A program made the translations under genes and the position numbers. From Paenibacillus stellifer (GTDB taxonomy: Bacteria > Bacillota > Bacilli > Paenibacillales > Paenibacillaceae): DNA of 64,000 nucleotides. Location of the stretch: the NCBI RefSeq assembly GCF_000758685.1, contig NZ_CP009286.1:2572501-2636500 (forward strand), written 5' to 3'. Shown one piece after another: positions 25,081 through 33,323 of the stretch; within the stretch, counting starts at the first letter, position 1, and each line of letters opens with the position of its first letter. The notes beneath the pieces were generated by a model. That model searched no databases and was not told where the DNA came from. It was given only the letters and a program-made list of their open reading frames with translations.

Positions 25081-25949
25081 CGGAACAAGCGGGGAACAGC
25101 TTACAGCCGCAAGCTCCGGGACGCTGCGATCTGCACAGTCATACATTCGCTTCAGACGGCATGCAGCCGTCGGCGGAAAATGTGCGGATCGCTGCGGAGC
25201 GTAACTTGAGCGCAGTTGCCATCACGGACCATGATACGGTCTCCGGGCTGAACGAAGCGCTAGAAGCCGGTAAGCAGTACGGAATTACGGTCGTCCCTGG
25301 CGTCGAAATCAGCACCCGTGCTGGCGGAAAAGATATTCATGTGCTCGGCTATTACATCGACTATGAGAACGGAGTGCTGCTGGAACGGCTTGCTTCGCTC
25401 CGCGATACCCGCACAGCGCGCAATGAAGCCATCATCGCCAAATTGCGAAGCTTCGGCATCGACATCACCGTGGAATCGGTCGTGAAAGGAATCGGCCGGG
25501 AGATGAAGCAGGGCGAGAGCGTCGGCAGACCGCATATCGCCGACGAGCTTGTCCGCCTCGGCGCGGCATCTGACATGCGGGACGCGTTCGACAAGTATTT
25601 GGCCGAGGGGGCGCCTGCCTTCGTGTCGCCGCCTCGCATTACTCCAGAGGAGGCGTGCCGATGGATCGGCGAAGCGAAAGGACGGGCGGTGCTGGCGCAT
25701 CCGGGACTCTACGGAGACGATGAGCTTGTCCGGGAAATTCTGTCGTCCGGCGGATTCGCCGGCATTGAAGCCTATCATTCGGATCACGGCCCAGCCGATG
25801 TAGAGCGGTATCTGAAGCTGGCTGAAGAGTTTGGCCTGCTGGTTACAGGCGGTTCGGATTTTCACGGTGCGCGCAGTGGCGTCATCTTTCATGGCGATCT
25901 CGGCAGCGTGACAGTGGACGCCGGGGTGCTGGACAAGCTGAAGCCTTGA
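25077..25949 (+). CDS. PHP-domain phosphoesterase (RNase AM/YciV type)
   Basis: A 290-residue metal-dependent phosphatase. PHP motifs occur in order: DLHSHTFASDG, ITDHDT, PGVEIS, a YHSDH motif after AHPG, and GGSDFHG near the C-terminus, supplying the His/Asp/Glu ligands of the trinuclear metal centre. Family members act on 3',5'-nucleoside bisphosphates such as pAp or trim 5' ends of short RNA. Start ATG 25077 overlaps the previous stop and follows AATGGAG; the frame is open upstream but lies inside the GNAT gene. Confidence 0.88.
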   Translation: MTEQAGNSLQPQAPGRCDLHSHTFASDGMQPSAENVRIAAERNLSAVAITDHDTVSGLNEALEAGKQYGITVVPGVEISTRAGGKDIHVLGYYIDYENGVLLERLASLRDTRTARNEAIIAKLRSFGIDITVESVVKGIGREMKQGESVGRPHIADELVRLGAASDMRDAFDKYLAEGAPAFVSPPRITPEEACRWIGEAKGRAVLAHPGLYGDDELVREILSSGGFAGIEAYHSDHGPADVERYLKLAEEFGLLVTGGSDFHGARSGVIFHGDLGSVTVDAGVLDKLKP

Positions 25950-26034
25950 AGCGAAGCCTTACTTGGGCCAGTTTGTCTGGCAGCAGCAAGCGGCCTATCG
26001 CCTAGCGTATTGGACAGAAATCAGTAGATTAATC

Positions 26035-26074
26035 AAGAACCTCCGGCTCGGAATGGGAGCCGGAGGTTCTTTTG
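26035..26074 (+). terminator. Intrinsic terminator after the PHP gene
   Basis: Perfect arms AAGAACCTCCGGCTC and GAGCCGGAGGTTCTT-like halves with a short loop, followed by T. It probably also limits read-through from the convergent rqcH. Confidence 0.82.
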
Positions 26075-26189
26075 CTACGCCGAAAGGCAAAATTACGGTG
26101 AAGCCTGCCGATTGCATGATTATACGGTTAAGCAGCCGCCGATAGCCGATAGCTGATGGACAGCCTCGCAGGTCAGCCGTCAATAATGC

Positions 26190-28052
26190 TCAGTTCTTGA
26201 GCGTACTGGACAGACCCTTGACCACCGACTCGTCAGGGGTGATGAACAACGTCCGCTGATGGTCGTAAATGACGAAGCCGGGTTTCGAACCGCTCGGCTT
26301 GCGGACATGCCGGATTAGAGTCGTATCGACCGGAACTCTGCTGGAATGCTTGGCCTGGCTGAAATAGGCGGCCAGTTGAGCGGCTTCGCTCAGCGTCGCT
26401 TCGCTGAACTTCTCGCTGCGGATTACAACGTGAGAGCCGGGAATATCCTTCGTATGCAGCCAGGTGTCATTGGGCCCGGACAGCCGGTTCGTCAAATATT
26501 CGTTCTGCAGGTTGTTCTTGCCGACATAGATCTCTACGCCTTCGGAAGAAGTGAAGACCTGGAGCGTTGGACGGGTCGGCTTCTTTTTTTTCTTGCCCTT
26601 CTTGCCACGCTCGCGCAGGTAGCCTCCGGCAACGAGTTCTTCCCGGATTTCCTCAATATCATTCAGGGAAGCGTGATCCAGCTGCTGAAGGAGGCCTTCC
26701 ATGTACGCGATTTCCTCCTGGGTCTTCTCAAGCTGCTCCTCGATCACCGACAGGCTGTTCTTGTATTTGTTGTATTTCTTGAAATAGCGCTGTGCGTTAT
26801 CGGATGGAGACAGGAGCGGATCAAGCGATATGGCAATTTCGCCCTGGTTCTCGTCATAGTAGTTGGTCAATCTTGCTTCCTTGTCTCCCTTGGACAGCAT
26901 GTGCAGCGAAGCGAACAACAGCTCGCCCTTGATCCGGTAATCCTCGGCGTCCGCCGCTTCGTCCAGATCGCTCTGCAGATTGTCCAGCTTCTTGATGTTT
27001 TTGCTCCGCTCATTGGTCAGGAAGCGGATGAGATCGCTCACCTTCTGCTTGACGGTATCCCTTTCTGCTTTGTCGCCGAAATAATCCTCCATGCAGGCGC
27101 TGATCGACTCGTACTGCTTCACTGTGCCCTCCAGCAGCGTCAGCGGAATCGCGGAGAAGATTAACTTCCCCTTCGCGTTCGTACCGGTCACCGGAGCGAA
27201 GCGGCCGGAACGGACCGGCTCCATGACCGATTCGAAGGCATCGGCGAGCTCCTGGGCGCGGGTACTGCCAAACCCGGATTCAGCCGGAGTGCCGCTCAGC
27301 CCGCCTTCTGCAGCTTCGCCTTTCCGGTCCGTTCGCGCGCGATGGACGATTTCCTGGGCGATTAGCGGGCTGACGCCGCTGAAGGTTTCGACGATCCAGC
27401 CGACCGGGTCCTTTGATGGGAGCTTGGGCGCCGGTTTTGGGGATTCCGTTTCATTTAAAATTAAATCGACCGGTTCGGCCGGCTTATTTTCCGCATCAAG
27501 TACGAGCTCTATGAATTCACTGGTTGTTATCTCAAGCGGACTGCGCTTGTGCTGCTCAGGCGGCTGTGTATAGGCGAAGCCGGGCATGACGATCCGGTAG
27601 CTGCTGATGGCCGGGGTCACATGATGAATGCCGTCGATGATCGTGCCTGCTGCGCTGTCCGTCAAGATAATGTTGCTGTGGCGGCCCATGAGTTCGATGA
27701 TGATTTTTTTGGACGAAAGATCTCCAAGCTCGTCGCGCTGCCGGATGTCGATATAAATGATACGTTCCATCCCGACCTGAGTTACGGCTTCAATGACGCC
27801 CCCTTCGCAGTGCTTGCGCATCAGCATGCAGAACATCGGAGCTTCCGGCGGATTCGGCGTGCTCCGGTCCGTGAAATGAACGCGGGGATAGGTCGGATTC
27901 GCCGACAAAATCAGCTTGCCGCCTCCGCCCGCGCCTCTAAGTGTAAAAACAAGATCATGATCGCCGGGCTGATATATTTTGCTGATCCGCTGGCCAACGG
28001 TGGCCTGAAGCTCGGATACGATCGCCCGGGTCACGATGCCGTCAAGTGCCAT
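26190..28052 (-). CDS. rqcH: Ribosome quality control protein RqcH (NFACT family; YloA/FbpA)
   Basis: A 620-residue protein. NFACT-N (1-170, with IDIRQRDELGD and IIELMGRHSNIILTD) is followed by a linker, a helix-hairpin-helix-like part, long coiled coils (about 330-450), and NFACT-R (about 490-600) with NDTWLHTKDIPGSHVVIR. It binds stalled 50S subunits carrying peptidyl-tRNA and adds C-terminal alanine tails that mark the nascent chain for proteolysis. Older annotations call it fibronectin-binding protein. A Lys-rich stretch (RGKKGKKKKKP) precedes NFACT-R. It is divergent from the Ca2+ ATPase gene, the yloA-yloB pairing of Bacillus with altered orientation. Confidence 0.94.
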   Translation of the reverse strand: MALDGIVTRAIVSELQATVGQRISKIYQPGDHDLVFTLRGAGGGGKLILSANPTYPRVHFTDRSTPNPPEAPMFCMLMRKHCEGGVIEAVTQVGMERIIYIDIRQRDELGDLSSKKIIIELMGRHSNIILTDSAAGTIIDGIHHVTPAISSYRIVMPGFAYTQPPEQHKRSPLEITTSEFIELVLDAENKPAEPVDLILNETESPKPAPKLPSKDPVGWIVETFSGVSPLIAQEIVHRARTDRKGEAAEGGLSGTPAESGFGSTRAQELADAFESVMEPVRSGRFAPVTGTNAKGKLIFSAIPLTLLEGTVKQYESISACMEDYFGDKAERDTVKQKVSDLIRFLTNERSKNIKKLDNLQSDLDEAADAEDYRIKGELLFASLHMLSKGDKEARLTNYYDENQGEIAISLDPLLSPSDNAQRYFKKYNKYKNSLSVIEEQLEKTQEEIAYMEGLLQQLDHASLNDIEEIREELVAGGYLRERGKKGKKKKKPTRPTLQVFTSSEGVEIYVGKNNLQNEYLTNRLSGPNDTWLHTKDIPGSHVVIRSEKFSEATLSEAAQLAAYFSQAKHSSRVPVDTTLIRHVRKPSGSKPGFVIYDHQRTLFITPDESVVKGLSSTLKN

Positions 28053-28239
28053 GATTGCGATTCTCCTGTCAGATAAGGTTTAGTTCTATCCCCTCTATGA
28101 TGCCATACTTTCGGCTTTCCGTCCAAAACCATCAGCGGTGATAATTCGGGACGACCCCGAATACACTTGGTCATGAACGGTTGGAAAAGCACTAGTTGCC
28201 GCCGGAAGCCATAAACGACCGGGAGGGGAATGGAGAGTC

Positions 28240-31083
28240 ATGGAACAAAAAAGTTGGCACAGGCTCAGCAGCGAGGAGCTGCTGAAAACATTCGCGGTGT
28301 CGCCGCAGCAGGGGCTTGGGCCGGAGGAGGCTGAAGCCAGACTTAAGGAGCACGGTCCCAATGAATTGTCGGAAGGTGAACGAATTTCTCCGCTTACGAT
28401 TCTGCTCAATCAGTTCAAGGATTTCATGGTCCTTGTGCTCATGGGGGCGACGCTGGTGTCCGGGCTTCTCGGTGAATACCTGGATGCCATTACGATCGTC
28501 GCCATCATCGTGCTGAACGGCATACTGGGCTTCGTTCAGGAATTTCGGGCGGAGCGGTCGCTGAGGGCGCTCAAGCAATTGTCGGCGCCCTCGGCCAAAG
28601 CGTTGCGTAGCGGAAGTGTGGAGCACATCCCGGCCAGCCAGCTTGTGCCGGGCGACATCGTCCTGCTTGAGAGCGGAGACCGGGTGCCTGCCGACATCCG
28701 CTGGCTGGAATGCAGCGCGCTGACATGCGAGGAATCGGCGCTGACCGGAGAGTCGCTGCCGGTCTCGAAGCACGCTGACCCGATTCCTGCCGAAGAGGTG
28801 CCGGTCGGCGATCAGAAGAATATCGGCTTCATGGGCACGATGGTAACGCGCGGGACCGGGCGGGCCATTGTCGTCCGCACCGGCATGAACACGGAGATGG
28901 GCACAATCGCCGATCTCATCCAGAGCACCGACAGCCAGGAGACACCGCTTCAGCGCCGCCTGGAACAACTCGGTAAAATCCTGATTTATTTATCGCTGGC
29001 ACTCACCGTCGTCGTTGTGCTTGCGGGCATTCTGCACGGCCAGCCAGCGGTCTCCATGTTCCTGGCGGGCGTCAGCCTGGCTGTGGCAGCGATCCCGGAA
29101 GGGCTGCCCGCCATCGTCACGATCGCTTTAGCCTTAGGCGTCCAGCGGATGATCAAGCGGAACGCGATCGTCCGGAAGCTGCCTTCGGTCGAGACACTGG
29201 GCTGCGCATCAGTTATCTGTTCCGACAAGACGGGCACGCTGACCCAGAACAAGATGACCGTAACCCGCGTCTGGAACGGCGGACGCGCGCTTGAGGTTAC
29301 AGGCGAGGGATACGCTCCGACCGGAGCGGTGCTGGACAGGGGCAAGCCTGCGGATATGAAGCATGACCCCAGTCTCCGCCGGCTGCTGCAGATCGGCGCC
29401 TTATGCAATAACGCCGAGATCTACGAGACGGCTGCAACACAGGGGCCGGCCAAGAAGAAAGGGAAAGCCAAGGGCAAGGAGGAGCATCCGGAGACGGGTT
29501 CATCCGGAATCCGGGTCTGGGAGCTGAAGGGCGATCCGACAGAAGGCGCGCTTGTCACCTTGGCTGCTAAAATGGGACTGACAACTTCAACTTTGGCCGC
29601 CTCCTACACCCGGGATAAGGAATTTCCGTTCGATTCCGAGCGCAAGCTGATGTCCGTCATCGTCAGCCACGCGGGCGGGCGCACCATCTGCACGAAGGGA
29701 GCGCCGGATGTGCTGCTGAGCCGCTGCTCCTATATGCTGTGGGAGGGACAGGTCGTCCCCTGCACGCCTACGCTGCGGCAGAAGGCGCTCGACGCCAACG
29801 AAGCGATGGCTTCGGATGCGCTGCGCGTGCTCGGCCTGGCATACCGGGAACTGAGAACGGGAGAACAGCCGGATTCGGACAAGGAGGCCGAGAGCCAGCT
29901 GATCTTCGCGGGTCTGGCCGGGATGATCGACCCGCCGCGGCGGGAAGTCCGGGATGCCATCAGCGTTACCCGCCGGGCGGGGATCAAGACGGTGATGATT
30001 ACCGGCGACCACGGCACCACCGCCGAAGCCATCGCCCATCAGCTGGGCATTCTTCAGCGCGGAGGCAAGGTGCTGACGGGCAGCCAGCTGACGCGGATGG
30101 ACGACGACGCGCTCGACAAGGTCTCGGATGACGTCTCCGTCTATGCCCGCGTCTCGCCCGAGCACAAGCTGCGCATCGTGAAGTCGCTGCAGCGCAAGGG
30201 CCATGTCGTCGCGATGACCGGCGACGGAGTCAACGACGCGCCGGCCATCAAGGCAGCCGACATAGGAATCGCAATGGGCATCACGGGCACTGACGTGACC
30301 AAGGAGGCGTCGGCGCTCATTCTGGGCGATGACAATTTCTCCACGATCGTCGCGGCGATCGAGGAAGGGCGGAGTATTTACGAGAATATCCGCAAATTCA
30401 TCCGGTACCTGCTCGCTTCGAATGTCGGGGAGATCCTGACCATGTTCTTCGCCATGTTGATCGGCCTTCCGCTGCCGCTGGTGCCGATCCAGATTCTATG
30501 GGTCAACCTTGTAACAGACGGCCTTCCCGCCATGGCGCTCGGGGTGGATCAGCCCGAGAAGGATCTTATGGAGCACAAACCCCGCGGCGCGAAAGAGAAC
30601 ATCTTCGCCCGCCGGCTCGGCTGGAAGATCGTCAGCCGCGGTCTATTGATCGGCCTGTGCACATTGGCAGCCTTCTGGCTGACGCTGCGCAGCGCGCCGA
30701 ACGATCCGGCCCAACTCGTCCAGGCGCAGTCGGTTGCCTTCGCCACGCTGGTTATGGCCCAGCTGATCCATGTGTTCGACTGCCGGAGCTCCCGCTCCGT
30801 CTTCCACCGGAATCCGTTCCAGAACCGCGCCCTGGTGCTTGCCGTCCTGTCATCGGTCCTCCTGATGCTAGCCGTCATGTATATTCCGGCCTTGCAGCCT
30901 GTCTTCAAAACAGTACCGCTTGGGTTCCGGGACTGGGCGCTGACAATTGTCGCGGCCGGCATCCCGACCTTCGTAATGGGGGCCGGCAGCGTCTGGGGAG
31001 GCAAGCGGAGCCGCAAGCGCACCCGAAGCGGAGGAAGCGGCGGCGGATCGTCCATGCTGAAAAGTACAAAAATTTCGGCATAG
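28240..31083 (+). CDS. Calcium-transporting P-type ATPase (YloB-like, P2A)
   Basis: A 947-residue membrane pump exporting Ca2+ with ATP. Visible are the actuator TGES (from Thr169), the phosphorylation motif SDKTGTLTQNKMTVT (Asp329), the hinge MTGDGVNDAPAIKAADIG, the M4 motif VAAIPEGLPAIV typical of Ca2+ pumps, and the M6 segment NLVTDGLPAMALG. About ten transmembrane helices are present. In the nucleotide-binding domain near residue 404 lies a lysine-rich insert (PAKKKGKAKGKEEHPE). The C-terminus is basic and glycine/serine-rich. The GGGAGGGGAATGG ribosome site supports the ATG. Confidence 0.93.
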   Translation: MEQKSWHRLSSEELLKTFAVSPQQGLGPEEAEARLKEHGPNELSEGERISPLTILLNQFKDFMVLVLMGATLVSGLLGEYLDAITIVAIIVLNGILGFVQEFRAERSLRALKQLSAPSAKALRSGSVEHIPASQLVPGDIVLLESGDRVPADIRWLECSALTCEESALTGESLPVSKHADPIPAEEVPVGDQKNIGFMGTMVTRGTGRAIVVRTGMNTEMGTIADLIQSTDSQETPLQRRLEQLGKILIYLSLALTVVVVLAGILHGQPAVSMFLAGVSLAVAAIPEGLPAIVTIALALGVQRMIKRNAIVRKLPSVETLGCASVICSDKTGTLTQNKMTVTRVWNGGRALEVTGEGYAPTGAVLDRGKPADMKHDPSLRRLLQIGALCNNAEIYETAATQGPAKKKGKAKGKEEHPETGSSGIRVWELKGDPTEGALVTLAAKMGLTTSTLAASYTRDKEFPFDSERKLMSVIVSHAGGRTICTKGAPDVLLSRCSYMLWEGQVVPCTPTLRQKALDANEAMASDALRVLGLAYRELRTGEQPDSDKEAESQLIFAGLAGMIDPPRREVRDAISVTRRAGIKTVMITGDHGTTAEAIAHQLGILQRGGKVLTGSQLTRMDDDALDKVSDDVSVYARVSPEHKLRIVKSLQRKGHVVAMTGDGVNDAPAIKAADIGIAMGITGTDVTKEASALILGDDNFSTIVAAIEEGRSIYENIRKFIRYLLASNVGEILTMFFAMLIGLPLPLVPIQILWVNLVTDGLPAMALGVDQPEKDLMEHKPRGAKENIFARRLGWKIVSRGLLIGLCTLAAFWLTLRSAPNDPAQLVQAQSVAFATLVMAQLIHVFDCRSSRSVFHRNPFQNRALVLAVLSSVLLMLAVMYIPALQPVFKTVPLGFRDWALTIVAAGIPTFVMGAGSVWGGKRSRKRTRSGGSGGGSSMLKSTKISA

Positions 31084-31151
31084 AATCAATAGCTTTGTCC
31101 CGCTCCTTGGGTTATGCTTGTGGCATATTATTTTGAGGAGTGGACTCAGCA

Positions 31152-31988
31152 ATGGAATTTACCAAGATGCACGGACTCGGCAACGATTTTATCGTCGTCT
31201 TCGGCGAGCAGAAGCTGCCGGACAATGCGGCCGAGCTTGCCATTAAACTCTGCAACCGGTTCTTCGGCATTGGAGCCGACGGACTTGTCTATATTCTCCC
31301 GTCGGACCGCGGCGATTTCATGATGCGGATCATCAACTCGGATGGCTCCGAAGCAGAGCAGTGCGGCAACGCCATCCGCTGCGTAGCTAAATACGTCTAT
31401 GATCACGGACATGTAAATTCGGAGGAGATCGTCATTGTCACGATCGGAGCCGGAGAGCAGAAAGTGAAGCTGAAGGTCAAGGACGGAGCCGTTGAGACGG
31501 TCACCGTGGACATGGGCGAGCCCGTGCTGAACGGACCTCAAATTCCCGTTAATGTCGATGCCGAGCCTGTCGTAGGCCAGCAGATCGAAACTGACGGCCG
31601 CGAATTCACTTATACGGCCGTGTCGATGGGCAATCCGCACTGCGTCATTTATGTGGATGACGCCGTGTCCTTCGACCTGTTGACATGGGGGCCGAAGCTT
31701 GAAGTTCATTCGCTGTTTCCCCGCAAGGTGAACGTAGAATTCGCCACGGTCAAGGATCGCGGCCGGATCGATATGCGGGTATGGGAGCGGGGAGCGGGAC
31801 CGACGCTGGCCTGCGGAACCGGCGCCTGCGCAACGCTCGTCTCCTCCGTGCTGAACGGAGCGACCGACCGGGCCGCATGGGTGAGTCTGAAAGGCGGCGA
31901 CCTCTTCATTGAATGGAATGAGGATGACAATCATGTGTATATGACCGGACCGGCAGAGGCGGTATACACCGGAACGGTCGAAGTTTAA
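31152..31988 (+). CDS. dapF: Diaminopimelate epimerase
   Basis: A 278-residue PLP-independent racemase converting LL- to meso-diaminopimelate for lysine and peptidoglycan. The two catalytic cysteines are in EQCGNAIRC (Cys71) and ACGTGACAT (Cys221). N-terminal MEFTKMHGLGNDFIVV is the family signature. The start 31152 lies 11 bases after GAGGAG; the in-frame GTG at 31140 overlaps that site and is unlikely. Own terminator follows. Confidence 0.96.
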   Translation: MEFTKMHGLGNDFIVVFGEQKLPDNAAELAIKLCNRFFGIGADGLVYILPSDRGDFMMRIINSDGSEAEQCGNAIRCVAKYVYDHGHVNSEEIVIVTIGAGEQKVKLKVKDGAVETVTVDMGEPVLNGPQIPVNVDAEPVVGQQIETDGREFTYTAVSMGNPHCVIYVDDAVSFDLLTWGPKLEVHSLFPRKVNVEFATVKDRGRIDMRVWERGAGPTLACGTGACATLVSSVLNGATDRAAWVSLKGGDLFIEWNEDDNHVYMTGPAEAVYTGTVEV

Positions 31989-32036
31989 TAGAACAGCTGC
32001 GATGGAAATAACAGCATGATTGGACTGTTATTAACC

Positions 32037-32083
32037 AAGGAAACGGGTGTCCCCTCGGAACGAGGAAGGGCACCCGTTTCTTG
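32037..32083 (+). terminator. Intrinsic terminator after dapF
   Basis: Arms AAACGGGTG and CACCCGTTT with an inner GC-rich stem (CCTC/GAGG), followed by a T-rich stretch. Confidence 0.82.
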
Positions 32084-32153
32084 TTGTCTGTCCGCATAAT
32101 GGAAGGAAGATCCGCAAATAATGGAAAGAGCCATTGTTTGAAGGAGCATGAAT

Positions 32154-32642
32154 ATGAAGAAATGGGGTTATTCCGGGTTCGGAAGGACAAGCAGCGGAGC
32201 CGGCGGTTCGCTGGAAAGATCGCATCCGGTTCGCATGATCTCTGCGGATTTGGAACAGACGCTCATCGCCATAATGAGTGAATTGGGAAACAGCGAAGAT
32301 GTGAAAATCCGGCGGTTATCGGTCGGTATCCGTCCCGCTGTTGCCGTGGCGGTCGTTCGTCTGAGCACTCTTGCGGACAGCGTGACTATCAATGATTTCG
32401 TGATTGGCTCTCTTCTGAAATTCGACCGTATAATCCCGGAAGAATATGGGGAGAAGCCCGAAGGGCTTCAGAACATGATGCTCGAACGGATGCTTAAGTC
32501 GGGTGAAGCCACAGTCTAGGACGATTGGAACGATATGATCCTTGGTTTGCTGTCGGGGGATACGGCTGTGTTGCTGAACGGATGCGCCTCGTCGATCATA
32601 TGCGATACCCGGTCCTCGGAAGGCCGGGCGATTGAAGGATTT
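32154..32642 (+). pseudogene. Remnant of a GerA-family spore germinant receptor subunit (N-terminal part)
   Basis: The first 121 codons encode a GerA-like N-terminus (ISADLEQTLIAIMSELGNSE, then KIRRLSVGIRP and DSVTINDFVIGSLLKF). A TAG at 32517-32519 interrupts it, but the same frame continues with unmistakable GerA sequence, MILGLLSGDTAVLLNG and IICDTRSSEGRAIEG, until about 32640, where homology stops. An intact GerA subunit would be near 500 residues with a membrane domain; that is missing. A good GAAGGAGC ribosome site remains before ATG 32154. I read this as a pseudogene whose middle and 3' end were deleted together with the start of the next gene. Confidence 0.8.
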
Positions 32643-32905
32643 TCTTCAAAATATCCGTATTTTACGCGGCTGCGCTTGTAGGCATTTCCGAGCTGTTCGG
32701 CCTGCCGTACCGTAAAATGGTATATCCGTCCGCTCTGATTATTTTATTCAGCTCAATGCTTGACGCACGCAGCTTCATCGAGCACTTGGATCAGGGGGAA
32801 AGGCTTCTGTATACGGTGTATCCAGTCTTCACAATTGGAATACCCATGCTTTTGATCGCGTCAAGCCTCATCAGAAATCATCGTTCCGCGTCGCGCGAGG
32901 GCTGA
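32643..32905 (+). pseudogene. Remnant of a GerB-type germination permease (C-terminal part)
   Basis: In a frame shifted from the gerA remnant, about 87 codons read IFFKISVFYAAALVGISELF, then LPYRKMVYPSALIILFSSML and a last hydrophobic segment ERLLYTVYPVFTIGIPMLL, ending at TGA 32903-32905. This is the C-terminal quarter of an endospore germination permease (GerAB/GerKB type). The N-terminal helices are absent. The join to the gerA remnant near 32640 fits one deletion spanning the rest of a gerA-gerB operon. Confidence 0.75.
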
Positions 32906-33141
32906 TTGCCTCCAATCCAGGCATACAGATCCGGAATTAACAGGAACAGCAGCAAAAGCAATGTGGCCAATTTTTCTTCTAAGGTAGACAATAAATAGTT
33001 CAGGATATATGAAATGTTGCCAAGGCCGTAACCGAACAGCCAATCCTCAAAATAGAGATACGCAAGGCTGAGGCATCCCAGGACCACAATCGTCACGTAT
33101 TTACGCAGCAGTTGTTTCCGTACTTTATGATTGCTGTTCAT
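32878..33141 (-). CDS. Small membrane protein of unknown function
   Basis: Eighty-seven residues with a basic N-terminus and two hydrophobic segments (YVTIVVLGCLSLAYLYF and LATLLLLLFLLIPDLYAWI). The start 33141 follows AAGGGG on the minus strand. The last nine codons overlap the end of the gerB remnant on the other strand. It has no recognised family and no clear promoter or terminator. It could be a real small protein or a chance frame in decayed sequence. Confidence 0.4.
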   Translation of the reverse strand: MNSNHKVRKQLLRKYVTIVVLGCLSLAYLYFEDWLFGYGLGNISYILNYLLSTLEEKLATLLLLLFLLIPDLYAWIGGNQPSRDAER

Positions 33142-33323
33142 CCACGCTGCCCCTTTTCGCAAACGAAATCAAAGACCGGTAATTCATCTAGTATGACGCT
33201 CCTGACGCCGGAGCATTCGCGGAGCTGCCGATTTGCTTCAAATCCCCTTGGATCATCGCTTATCTTTCCTGCCGATTTATGTTACATTAGTATGAAACTA
33301 ACGTCATGGGAGGAGCTGCTTTC

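Noticed and set aside
26346..27164. A 272-codon plus-strand frame
   Set aside because: Shadow of rqcH on the opposite strand; the rqcH frame has full NFACT domains.
33163..33323. Expected SAM riboswitch upstream of the methionine fusion gene
   Set aside because: No S-box conserved core or terminator/antiterminator pair is visible.
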